A stretch of DNA of 64,000 nt from Kaistia geumhonensis (GTDB lineage Bacteria > Pseudomonadota > Alphaproteobacteria > Rhizobiales > Kaistiaceae), in contig NZ_JAUSWJ010000001.1 of the NCBI RefSeq assembly GCF_030815145.1, positions 2,232,001 to 2,296,000 on the forward strand. The letters are read 5' to 3'. Each line of letters begins with the position of its first letter. Position 1 is the stretch's first letter. The notes beneath the pieces are model-generated. The model had not been told where the DNA came from and searched no databases. It saw nothing but the letters and a program-made list of their open reading frames with translations. The position numbers were made by a program, and so were the translations under genes. This document shows positions 56,853 to 64,000 of this stretch, one piece after another.

Positions 56853-56948
56853 TCAGAAGCCGGCCGCGGCGCGGGCGTAGAGGATCGCCACGCCGAAACA
56901 GCCGAGGGCGAGCACGGGAAGCAGGATGTCGAGCATGGCCGAACTCAT
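56853..56948 (-). CDS. Small single-helix membrane protein ahead of kdpF
   Basis: A 31-residue ORF (MSSAMLDILLPVLALGCFGV, then AILYARAAAGF). It is a nearly complete hydrophobic helix with a single basic residue near its end. It lies 16 bases upstream of kdpF on the same strand. I recall similar ORFs of about 30 residues in front of kdpF in other proteobacteria; their role is unknown. The second Met (56936) has a better-spaced GGAGA site and gives 27 residues. Confidence 0.6.
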   Translation of the reverse strand: MSSAMLDILLPVLALGCFGVAILYARAAAGF

Positions 56949-57074
56949 TCTCCGGGTTGCCGCGCGCGAGGCATCGCGGCGCGGCATCGGTCGCGGCCGC
57001 GAGGAGGCGGCCGTCCGATGGGACAAGTATCGGCAGGCGGGCATAGGGATTCGAGCGCGGCCAAGGCGGCGCTT

Positions 57075-57092
57075 CATAGGAAAAGCATAGGA
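57075..57092 (-). promoter_or_regulatory. Direct repeat upstream of kdp, possible KdpE site
   Basis: CATAGGA at 57075-57081 repeats at 57086-57092, 11 bases apart (TCCTATG on the kdp strand). OmpR-family regulators such as KdpE bind repeats spaced by one helical turn. It lies about 130 bases ahead of the first small kdp ORF. Assignment to KdpE is from position and layout only. Confidence 0.45.
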
Positions 57093-57213
57093 GATGCCGG
57101 GGCTCTACCCGCGCGATGCCCCCGGCCGGTCCGGCCAGCGCCGCGAGGGGCGCCTTGCGCGGCGGAGGCGGCGCGCGTCATATGGCGCATCTGAACGAGG
57201 GAGGCGAACCACC

Positions 57214-57546
57214 ATGCGCACGTCCATCCTGGCGATCCTGCCGCTCGCGGCGCTCGCGGCCTGTACCAGCGCCAGCACGCCGCCGCCGCGCTCGACCGCG
57301 GCGATGAACGGCGACTATGCTCTGATGAGCTGCGCCGAGCTCGAGGCCGCGGCCCGCAGCGCCGCGTCCGACGCCTCCTGGGCCCGCCGCCAGCAGCAGC
57401 AGACCTTCGGCAGCGGCAATTCCGACAATGTCTCGATCAATGTTCCGATCGGCGGCGGTGGCGGCGTGACGACGGGTCCGCGCCCGACCAGTTCGCGCCA
57501 GCGCGCCGATATCAGCCAGGCAATGGTGACCAAGGGCTGCAACTGA
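57214..57546 (+). CDS. Small lipoprotein of unknown function
   Basis: Protein of 110 residues with a lipoprotein signal peptide (MRTSILAILPLAALAACTSA, Cys at residue 17). The mature part has a Cys in MSCAELEAAARSAA, a Gln-rich stretch, a Gly-rich loop (VPIGGGGGVTTG) and a Cys near its end. I do not recognise a family. It is transcribed away from the kdp operon and converges on the GatZ-like gene with a 37-base gap. Confidence 0.65.
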   Translation: MRTSILAILPLAALAACTSASTPPPRSTAAMNGDYALMSCAELEAAARSAASDASWARRQQQQTFGSGNSDNVSINVPIGGGGGVTTGPRPTSSRQRADISQAMVTKGCN

Positions 57547-57583
57547 GCGGAGGTGATCCGGCGGCTCCCGCCGCCGGCCGACC

Positions 57584-58846
57584 TCACCCTCTGATCGCGG
57601 CGGCGTAGTCCTCCAGGACGCGCTCGACCGCGTGGAGGACATGTCCGTGCGCATCGAGCGGTCCAGCCCCCGCCGCGCGCGGCAGGAACTGCGACACCAG
57701 CGTCTCCGGGATCACGCGGCCGTCGAGCGCCGCATACAGCGCCGCCACCGCCCGCTCCGCCTCCGGATGCGGCCAGTAATAGCGGATGCGGTCGGAATAG
57801 GAGTAGTGGCGCAGGATGTGCTGCTCCTCCGCCGTGCCCGGATAATGGCTCTGCCAGTTGCCCGGCTCGGCGAGCATCAGCGCCTCCATGGCGGCGGCGA
57901 GGCGGCGGCCGCCATAGGACGGGTCGAGCTCGGCCGCGATGCAGTCGAGCCCGTAGAGCGCCTCGCGCAGCGCGAAGGTCAGGCCGGGACCGACCTTCAG
58001 GATCGCGAAGCCGTCCGAGACCAGCGCCGCGAGCCGATCGACCGGCTGATAATCCGTCGAATGCGCCTCGAAGACGAAGCCGGGCTCGTTCTCCAGCACC
58101 GCGACCAGCGAGCGCGCACGTTCGGGCTGATAGGCGACGACGCTCTCATGGCCGAACTCGACGCCCGGCTGCACCACGATGCCGATGGCGCGCTCATAGG
58201 CCGCCTCGAGCCCGGCGGCGAAGAAGATGTCGCGATGGGTGGCGATCGTCTTCTTCACGGCCGCCGGGGTCGTCGGCTCCAGATGGTCGAGCGCATGGGT
58301 GGCCCCACCCGGCGTCGGCACTTCGGTGCCGATCACATAGACCGGCGGCGGCAGGCCGGCATCGCGGGCGGCGGCCTCGGCGGCGGCGGCGAGGCGCGCG
58401 GCGCGATGGGCGGTCGTCGTGTCGTCGAGCGCCTCCGGCTCGCCGGCGCAGCCCATCGAGGCATCGAGATGGATCTTGGAGAACCCGGCGGCGACGAAGG
58501 CGGCAACCATCGCCTCGGCCTTGGCCATCGCCTCCTCGGCCGGCTTCTTCTTCCACGGATTCGGCCCGAGATGATCGCCGCCGAAGATGATGCGCTCCGG
58601 CGCAAAACCCTCCTCGGCCGCGATGGCGAGCACGAAGCGGCGGAAATCGGCCGGCCTCATGCCGGTATAGCCGCCATCCTGGTTGACCTGGTTGCAGGTC
58701 GCCTCGATCAGCACCGGACCCTCTCCATCCCGGCCGTGGCGGAAGGTGGCCCGGATCACGTCCGGATGCGCCGAGCAGACCGAGGTAATGGCGAGGCGGC
58801 GCCCGTCGCGGCGGGCCTTCGGCAGATCGCGGATGAAATCGGACAT
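57584..58846 (-). CDS. D-tagatose-bisphosphate aldolase class II non-catalytic subunit (GatZ/KbaZ)
   Basis: Protein of 420 residues, of normal GatZ/KbaZ length. It starts RRLAITSVCSAHPDVIRA and carries FGGDHLGPNPWKK and IHLDASMGCAGEP, both family hallmarks. KbaZ/GatZ stabilise the catalytic aldolases KbaY/GatY, but in some sugar-alcohol pathways a GatZ-like protein works without them. No GatY/KbaY gene is in the window. The ATG at 58846 has an AGGAG site; it overlaps the kinase stop by one base (TGATG). Confidence 0.85.
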   Translation of the reverse strand: MSDFIRDLPKARRDGRRLAITSVCSAHPDVIRATFRHGRDGEGPVLIEATCNQVNQDGGYTGMRPADFRRFVLAIAAEEGFAPERIIFGGDHLGPNPWKKKPAEEAMAKAEAMVAAFVAAGFSKIHLDASMGCAGEPEALDDTTTAHRAARLAAAAEAAARDAGLPPPVYVIGTEVPTPGGATHALDHLEPTTPAAVKKTIATHRDIFFAAGLEAAYERAIGIVVQPGVEFGHESVVAYQPERARSLVAVLENEPGFVFEAHSTDYQPVDRLAALVSDGFAILKVGPGLTFALREALYGLDCIAAELDPSYGGRRLAAAMEALMLAEPGNWQSHYPGTAEEQHILRHYSYSDRIRYYWPHPEAERAVAALYAALDGRVIPETLVSQFLPRAAGAGPLDAHGHVLHAVERVLEDYAAAIRG

Positions 58847-59799
58847 CAAGGGCTCCTGACGATGGCGCCGGCGATGAAGGCGTCGAGCTCGGCGAAGGTC
58901 GAGGTGCCCTCCATCGGCCCCTTGATCGTCACCGTCCGCGCGCCGGCCGCGTTGGCATAGCGGAGCGCGCGCTCGACCGGTAGCCCCGCCCGACGCGCGA
59001 CGAGGAAGGTCGCGCCGAAACTGTCGCCCGCGCCGGTCGGATCGATCTCCTCGACGGCGAAACCGGGCATGTCGGTGCGCCCGTCGCGGTCGAAATGGCT
59101 CGCGCCGGCCGCGCCGCGCTTCAGGACGATCTCCCGGACGCCAGCGGCCAGGAGATGGGCGACCGCGTCCTCTTCGCCGGCGCCCTCGGCGAACATCGCG
59201 AGTTCCTCGCCCGAGGGGAGGAAGAGATCGGTCACCGCGAGAACGCGGTCGAAGGCCGCCCTGCCCTCGGCGTCGCGCAGCGTCTCGCGGCGAACATTCG
59301 GGTCGAAGGACACGGTTCCGCCGCGCGCCTTGAGGTCGGGGATCGTGGCGAAGATCATGCCGTGGACGGCGGGGATCGGCAGGCCGGACCCCATGACGTG
59401 CAGATGCGCCGCGCCGGCGAGGACCGCCTTCGCCTCGGCCGTGGCCGCGATCTTGCCGGCGGCGCTGTCGCGCATGTTGAAGACGAAGGCGCGGCTGCCA
59501 TCGGCGCGATAGCGCACGAAGGCGCTGCCCGTGGCGGCGCCGGGGAGGACCGCGACCGCCGAGACGTCGACGCCGTCCTTCCGGAGACGGTCGAGATTCA
59601 GCGTGCCGAAATCGTCGTCGCCGACCGCCGAGACGATGGCAGCCGGCGCGCCGAGCTTGCCCACCTGATCGATGAAGATGGCCGGCGCGCCGCTCGGGAA
59701 CGGCCCGATCAACGATTGCGGCTCCAGGAAGCCGTCGCCGAGCGTGGTGGCCATGATCTCGACCAGGATCTCGCCGATCGTGACGACGGGTCCGTCCAT
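58846..59799 (-). CDS. PfkB-family sugar kinase, tagatose kinase-like
   Basis: Kinase of 317 residues, ribokinase family. The start [20 protein letters not shown] and the following [17 protein letters not shown] look like the sugar kinase group that contains the Agrobacterium tagatose kinase TagK. The catalytic signature is [15 protein letters not shown]. Position next to a GatZ-like gene supports a role in ketohexose phosphorylation. The exact sugar is inferred. Starts 11 bases after the ROK gene stop. Confidence 0.8.
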   Translation of the reverse strand: MDGPVVTIGEILVEIMATTLGDGFLEPQSLIGPFPSGAPAIFIDQVGKLGAPAAIVSAVGDDDFGTLNLDRLRKDGVDVSAVAVLPGAATGSAFVRYRADGSRAFVFNMRDSAAGKIAATAEAKAVLAGAAHLHVMGSGLPIPAVHGMIFATIPDLKARGGTVSFDPNVRRETLRDAEGRAAFDRVLAVTDLFLPSGEELAMFAEGAGEEDAVAHLLAAGVREIVLKRGAAGASHFDRDGRTDMPGFAVEEIDPTGAGDSFGATFLVARRAGLPVERALRYANAAGARTVTIKGPMEGTSTFAELDAFIAGAIVRSP

Positions 59800-59810
59800 G
59801 ATGTTCCCCT

Positions 59811-61040
59811 TCAGGTGCGGAACAGCGTCAGCGGCTGTTCGCTGGCATAGATCGCACGCTCGTCGATCGAGAACATGCGCTGGTGCATGATGAAGGCGCC
59901 GCCGAGCGCCGGCCCTTCGATGCCGAGCGCCGAGACCTCGATGCGCGGCATCGGGAAGCCTTCGAGGAATTCGCGCCGCATCGCGGCCTCGACCTCGCCG
60001 GCGACATGGCGGAACACCGGCGCCACGGACCCGCCGAGGATGATGGCGCCCGGATTGAGCACGCTGGTGAGCTGCACGAGGCCGATCGCAAGCCGCCGAC
60101 CCCACTCCGACGCCGTACGCCGCGCCATGGCCTCGCCGGCCTCCAGCGCCGCGAGGAAGCGGTCGAGGTCGTCGCCCGCGGCGGCGCCGTTGGCGCGATA
60201 GCGCGCGACCAGCGCGTCCTTGCCGATATAGCTTTCGAGGTGGCCGGGCTTGTGGCGGCCGACGAAGAAGCCCTCGCCGCCGACCACGAGCTGGCCGAAC
60301 TCGCCGGCGAGCCCGGCGGAACCACGGAAGAGCCGTCCGCCGATGACGACGCCGCCGCCGGCGCCGTTCTCGATCAGCAGGAAGGCGACGGTCTCGGACC
60401 GATGCGCCGTCTCGCGATAGGTCTCGGCGATGGCGAAGGCGTTGGCGTCGTTCTCGACGGCGACGAGGAGGTCGAGCCCCGGCAGGCGGCGCGCGAGCCG
60501 CTCGGCCAGCATTTCCTTCAGCCGCACGTCGCGCCAGCCGATGATGAGCGCGTTGATGACGCGCCCCTCGTCGAGCAGCGCCGGAAGGCCGACACAGACG
60601 CCGCGCACGCGATCGGCCTTCGGCAGCGACTCGATCACGGCGGCGATCATCGCCACGAGGCGGTCCGACACGGCGTCAGGCGCGCTCTCGAAGGTGGGAT
60701 AGGCGATGGTCTCGCGGCGGATCTCGCGGGCGGCCATGTCGGTCGCCACCACGGTCAAGCGGTCGACGCCGATCTCGGCGCCGAGGAAATAGGCGCCTGC
60801 CGCGTCGAGCTCGATCAGGATGCCCGGCCGTCCGGTGCGCTGCGGGCTGTCGCCGCGCGGCCGGTCGGTCCGCTCGACGACCATGCCGTCGGTCATCAGA
60901 TTGGCGATGATGTTGCCAGTGGTCGACCGGTTGAGGCCGAGGACGCGCGCGAGGTCGGCGCGGCTCATGCCGCCGGCGCGGAACAGCGCGTTGAGTGCGC
61001 GGATCTCGTTCAGGTAGCGGACGGACTGCGGTGTAGCCAC
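59811..61040 (-). CDS. ROK family transcriptional regulator
   Basis: Regulator of 409 residues. The N-terminal winged helix (about 1-75) has [20 protein letters not shown]. The ROK domain follows, with [14 protein letters not shown] in the centre and [15 protein letters not shown]. The usual ROK zinc motif C-x-C-G-x-x-G-C is replaced by [18 protein letters not shown], so the Cys ligands are missing. It sits between the ABC importer and the kinase and likely represses this operon in response to the sugar. Confidence 0.88.
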   Translation of the reverse strand: MATPQSVRYLNEIRALNALFRAGGMSRADLARVLGLNRSTTGNIIANLMTDGMVVERTDRPRGDSPQRTGRPGILIELDAAGAYFLGAEIGVDRLTVVATDMAAREIRRETIAYPTFESAPDAVSDRLVAMIAAVIESLPKADRVRGVCVGLPALLDEGRVINALIIGWRDVRLKEMLAERLARRLPGLDLLVAVENDANAFAIAETYRETAHRSETVAFLLIENGAGGGVVIGGRLFRGSAGLAGEFGQLVVGGEGFFVGRHKPGHLESYIGKDALVARYRANGAAAGDDLDRFLAALEAGEAMARRTASEWGRRLAIGLVQLTSVLNPGAIILGGSVAPVFRHVAGEVEAAMRREFLEGFPMPRIEVSALGIEGPALGGAFIMHQRMFSIDERAIYASEQPLTLFRT

Positions 61041-61172
61041 GATGCGGGGGCCTGAGCAATGCTGGGCGACGAGCGCGTGATGGTTGGTCGAGGCCCCTCC
61101 GCCTCGGGTCGCGGCAGGGCGGGGAAACCCGCCTCGCCGCCTGTCGTCGTGATCGTCGTAAGCTGATCCTGC

Positions 61173-62198
61173 TTACTGCGTCTTGCGCATCGCGAGAAGC
61201 GCTTCGACATTCTCGCCCGTGACCGGGACCCACGGCACGGAATACTGCTTCTGCTTGCCGCCGTCCCAGGCGAGCTGGCCGCCATTGACGTCCCAGACCT
61301 TGGCCTGCGGCTTGTAGTCGGCGCCGCGCACGACGCCGAGCGCGAGGTCGATGGCGCCCTGGGCCTGCGCATCGGCATCCTGCAGCGTCGACATCATCTC
61401 GCCGCGCTGCACGGCGAGCAGCGCGTCGGTCACGCCGTCGACACCGGCGACCGGGATCTTCTTCGGGTCGAGGCCATGCGCCTTGACCGCCTCGAGGGCG
61501 CCGATCGCCATCTCGTCGTTCTCGCCGATGATGCCCTGGATCTGGTCCGGATGGGCCGTCAGCCAGTTCTCGACGAGGCTGAGCGCCTCGGCACGCGACC
61601 AGTTGGCGGTCTTCTGCTCGAGCACCTTGATGTCCGGGTAGTCCTTGAGCGTCGCCTCGATGCCCTCGAGACGCTGCACCTGCGCGGACTGGCCGATCAT
61701 GCCCTCGACGATGACGACATTGCCCTTGCCGCCCATCTTGTCGAACACCGACTTGGCCAGGATCTTGCCGGCCTCGACGTCGTTCGAGGAGATATAGGCG
61801 TTGTAGAGATCGGTGTTGGAGATCAGCGTGTTGGAGCCGATCACCGGGACGCCGGCATTCTTGGCGCGCTCGACCGGATCGTTGCCGGCATTGATGTCGA
61901 CCGGCACGAAGATGATCGCGTCGTATTTCTCGCTGATCGCGGTGTCGAACTGGTTCGACTGGGTCAGCGCGTCCATGCGGCCGTCGAGGACGGTGAGCGT
62001 CACCGTGCCGTCCTTGACCAGCGGATGGCTGTTGGCGGCATTGGCCCAGAGCACGTTGAACTCGGTGTCGAGGCTCTGCACGACGGCCGCGATGCGCGGC
62101 TTGGCGGCATCGGCATGGGCCGCGCCGACGGCGAGCGCCGCGAGGCCGGCGCCGGCGAGCGCCGCGAGCGTGCGGCGGGTCAGGGTGTAGCGTGCCAT
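61173..62198 (-). CDS. Ribose-type ABC transporter sugar-binding protein
   Basis: Periplasmic binding protein of 341 residues, family 4 (RbsB type). A signal peptide, with a Tat-like RRTLAALAG start and likely cleavage after AHA near residue 34, precedes two Rossmann-like lobes. Conserved elements include DAIIFVPVDINAGNDPVERA, IIGENDEMAIGALEA and VAGVDGVTDAL. I chose the Met at 62198 because it gives the compact signal MARYTLTRRT. It lies 78 bases after the permease. The 132 bases to the ROK gene hold no clear element. Confidence 0.9.
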   Translation of the reverse strand: MARYTLTRRTLAALAGAGLAALAVGAAHADAAKPRIAAVVQSLDTEFNVLWANAANSHPLVKDGTVTLTVLDGRMDALTQSNQFDTAISEKYDAIIFVPVDINAGNDPVERAKNAGVPVIGSNTLISNTDLYNAYISSNDVEAGKILAKSVFDKMGGKGNVVIVEGMIGQSAQVQRLEGIEATLKDYPDIKVLEQKTANWSRAEALSLVENWLTAHPDQIQGIIGENDEMAIGALEAVKAHGLDPKKIPVAGVDGVTDALLAVQRGEMMSTLQDADAQAQGAIDLALGVVRGADYKPQAKVWDVNGGQLAWDGGKQKQYSVPWVPVTGENVEALLAMRKTQ

Positions 62199-62276
62199 AT
62201 TCGGGTTCCTCCCTTGGATCATGGCTTCTTGGAAGACGGGAACGCGCGGCCGCGCGCCGCGATGGCGCGCGGATCC

Positions 62277-63260
62277 TTACGGATTCATGTGGCGGGAGCG
62301 GTCGACGAGGACGGCGACGACGATGATCGCGCCCTTGATGACCTGCTGGTAGTAGGACGAGACCCCCATCAGATCGAGGCCGTTCGAGATGATGCCGATG
62401 ATCAGCGCGCCGATCAGCGTGTAGCCGACCGAGCCGAGGCCGCCGGTCAGCGACGTGCCGCCGATGACGACCGCCGCGATGGCGTCGAGCTCGTAGCCGA
62501 GGCCGGCCTGCGGCAGCGCCGAGGTGGTGCGCGCCGTCAGGATCGCACCGGCGAGGCCGGCGAGCGCGCCCATCAGCAGATAGACCGAGAAGATGACGCT
62601 GCGGGTCGGGATGCCGGCGGTGCGCGCGCTCTTCACATTGCCGCCGACCGCATAGACCCAGCGGCCATACACGGTGAAGCGAAGCACGATCCAGGCGACG
62701 ACGAAGACGGCGAGGAAGATGATGACCGGCACAGGGACGCCGGCGATGAAGCCCTGGCCCAGCCAGCGGAAGGCCGGCGAGAGGTTCGGGATCGGGCGGC
62801 CGTCGCTGTAGAGCAGCGTCGCGCCGCGGGCCATCGAGAGCATGCCGAGCGTCGCCACGAAGGCGGGCACGCCGAAGCGGGCGACCAGCGTGCCGTTCAC
62901 GGTGCCGACAAGGCCGCCGACCGCGATCGCGGCAAGAAACGCGACGGCCGGATTGAAGGGTTCACCGCCCGTCACCAGGCTGCCGGCGACGACGCCCGCC
63001 ACCGCCAGCGTCGAGCCGACGGAAAGGTCGATGCCGCCGGTCAGGATGACGAAGGTCATGCCGATGGCGAGGATGCCGTTGATCGACACCTGCCGGAGCA
63101 CATTGGTGATGTTGCCCGTCGACAGGAAGTTCGGATGGGCGAAGGAGAGGATCACGAACAGGATCAGGAACGAGATCAGGATCCCGTAGCGCGACAGGAA
63201 GCGGCCGAGGGCGCGGCCGCGGGTGTCGGCGGAGACGGTCGAGGCGGAGAGATCGGACAT
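62277..63260 (-). CDS. Ribose-type ABC transporter permease
   Basis: RbsC-family permease of 327 residues with about eight helices. ITNVLRQVSINGILAIGMTF and GGIDLSVGSTLAVAGV are the family signatures near residue 65. TIDLSVG-like segments and GTVNGTLVARFGVPAFVATL are typical. It forms the channel with the binding protein downstream and the ATPase upstream. Confidence 0.92.
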   Translation of the reverse strand: MSDLSASTVSADTRGRALGRFLSRYGILISFLILFVILSFAHPNFLSTGNITNVLRQVSINGILAIGMTFVILTGGIDLSVGSTLAVAGVVAGSLVTGGEPFNPAVAFLAAIAVGGLVGTVNGTLVARFGVPAFVATLGMLSMARGATLLYSDGRPIPNLSPAFRWLGQGFIAGVPVPVIIFLAVFVVAWIVLRFTVYGRWVYAVGGNVKSARTAGIPTRSVIFSVYLLMGALAGLAGAILTARTTSALPQAGLGYELDAIAAVVIGGTSLTGGLGSVGYTLIGALIIGIISNGLDLMGVSSYYQQVIKGAIIVVAVLVDRSRHMNP

Positions 63261-63296
63261 CGGCGTTTCCCGTGGCGCGTTCTTCTGGTTGTTCGG

Positions 63297-64000
63297 TCAG
63301 CTCGCGAGATGGACGAGCGCGTCCTGCGTCGCCTCGCCCGCCGCGAGTTCGCCGGCGATGCGACCGCGGCGGAACACCACGATGCGGTCGGCATTGGCGA
63401 GGATTTCGGGGATCTCGGACGAGATCAGCAGCACGGCATTGCCGGCGGCCGCGAAGGCGGAGAGGAAGGCGTAGACCTCGCGCTTCGCCCCTTCGTCGAT
63501 GCCGCGGGTCGGCTCGTCGCAGATGAGGATGCGCGGCTCGGTCTCGACGCAGCGCGCGAGCACCACCTTCTGCTGGTTGCCGCCGGAAAGGCTCTGGACC
63601 GGCAGGTGGCGCGAGGCGGTGCGGATGCGGAAGGCGGCGATCTCCTTCTCGACCGCGCCCGCGACCTTGCGGCCGTCGACGAAACCGAGGCGGGAGAAGC
63701 GGCCGAGCGCCGCGATGACGATGTTGTCCGAGACCGAGGAGGAAAGGACGAGACCGGTCTCCTTGCGATCCTCGGTGACGATGGCGATGCCGTTCCTGAG
63801 CGCATCCGACGGCGCGCGGATCTCCACCGGCCGCCCGTCGATCAGCACCTCGCCGGTATCCTTCGGCTGGTTGCCATAGACGGCGTTGGCGAATTCGCTG
63901 CGCCCCGCGCCCATCAGCCCGTAGAGGCCGAGAATCTCGCCACGCGCGATCTGCAGCGAGATGTCGGCGAATTGGCCGGCGCGCGAGAAGCCGCGCATCT
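63297..64000 (-). CDS. Ribose-type ABC transporter ATPase (5' end outside window)
   Basis: C-terminal part of an RbsA-type tandem ATPase; its start lies to the right of the window. About 234 residues are visible, forming the second ABC domain. Walker A region LYGLMGAGRSEFANAV is degenerate (GAGRSE instead of GKST), as usual for RbsA domain two. Signature LSGGNQQKVVLARCV and Walker B ILICDEPTRGIDEGA are present. It is the first visible gene of the minus-strand ABC/ROK/kinase/GatZ operon. Confidence 0.92.
   Translation of the reverse strand, partial: MRGFSRAGQFADISLQIARGEILGLYGLMGAGRSEFANAVYGNQPKDTGEVLIDGRPVEIRAPSDALRNGIAIVTEDRKETGLVLSSSVSDNIVIAALGRFSRLGFVDGRKVAGAVEKEIAAFRIRTASRHLPVQSLSGGNQQKVVLARCVETEPRILICDEPTRGIDEGAKREVYAFLSAFAAAGNAVLLISSEIPEILANADRIVVFRRGRIAGELAAGEATQDALVHLAS

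Noticed and set aside
54965-57046. Long plus-strand open frame opposite kdpA
   Set aside because: Opposite strand of conserved kdpA and kdpF; low-complexity Asp/Glu/Arg/His composition.

Overview
The window is very GC-rich chromosomal DNA. It looks like an alphaproteobacterium of the order Hyphomicrobiales (Rhizobiales). The support is the gene order: infC-rpmI-rplT-pheS-pheT, lptC-lptA-lptB-rpoN-hpf-ptsN, an hsp20 gene followed by a DUF1150 gene, a RegB/RegA-type (ActS/ActR) redox pair, and a cyoABCD-SURF1 operon. I cannot name the genus from sequence alone. I see no insertion sequence, prophage, CRISPR array or rRNA, and coding density is high with no gene-free stretch over about 300 bases.

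Layout. 1-3963: an ABC sugar-uptake cluster (TIM-barrel isomerase/epimerase, binding protein, two permeases; no ATPase inside the window). 3932-10613 (minus strand): a Tat-exported DUF3833-like protein, then the envelope/nitrogen-regulation block ptsN, hpf, rpoN, lptB, lptA, lptC, and a short RNase D. 10724-12597: an oxidoreductase, then a small heat-shock gene with an RpoH-type promoter and a ROSE-like RNA-thermometer hairpin, then a DUF1150 gene. 12604-18319 (minus): a DHFR-like protein and the translation block pheT, pheS, rplT, rpmI, infC, with infC apparently starting at AUU. 18555-26275: housekeeping and redox genes (hydrolase, molybdopterin oxidoreductase with its flavin reductase, SDR, AraC/methyltransferase fusion, nth, small membrane proteins, adenosine kinase). 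26340-26424: tRNA-Leu(CAG) with its own promoter and terminator.

26706-35360: phosphoglucomutase, a LysR regulator, an ECF-type importer (S component, double ATPase, T component) translationally coupled to an NTF2-like protein and a flavodoxin-like reductase, then a cupin and an SDR. 35396-40320 (minus): the cytochrome bo3 quinol oxidase operon cyoA-B-C-D plus SURF1, followed by a divergent MFS transporter and the ActS/ActR pair, so terminal oxidase and quinone-sensing regulator lie close together. 43814-47552: a copper-handling trio (DUF2946, YcnI-like, CopC-CopD fusion), then a cobalamin riboswitch in front of a solitary CbiM-like cobalt permease. 47682-48701: an AraC regulator. 48706-56948 (minus): the Kdp potassium system kdpF-A-B-C-D-E with two extra small membrane ORFs, one between kdpA and kdpB and one ahead of kdpF. 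57214-64000: a small lipoprotein and a sugar-catabolic cluster (ribose-type ABC importer, ROK regulator, tagatose-kinase-like PfkB kinase, GatZ/KbaZ protein), running off the right edge.

The least explained elements are the ECF/NTF2/flavoprotein operon, the small ORF between kdpA and kdpB, the solitary riboswitch-controlled CbiM, and the dual heat control of hsp20. All functions are assigned by reading the sequence and recalled family knowledge; no database search was run.
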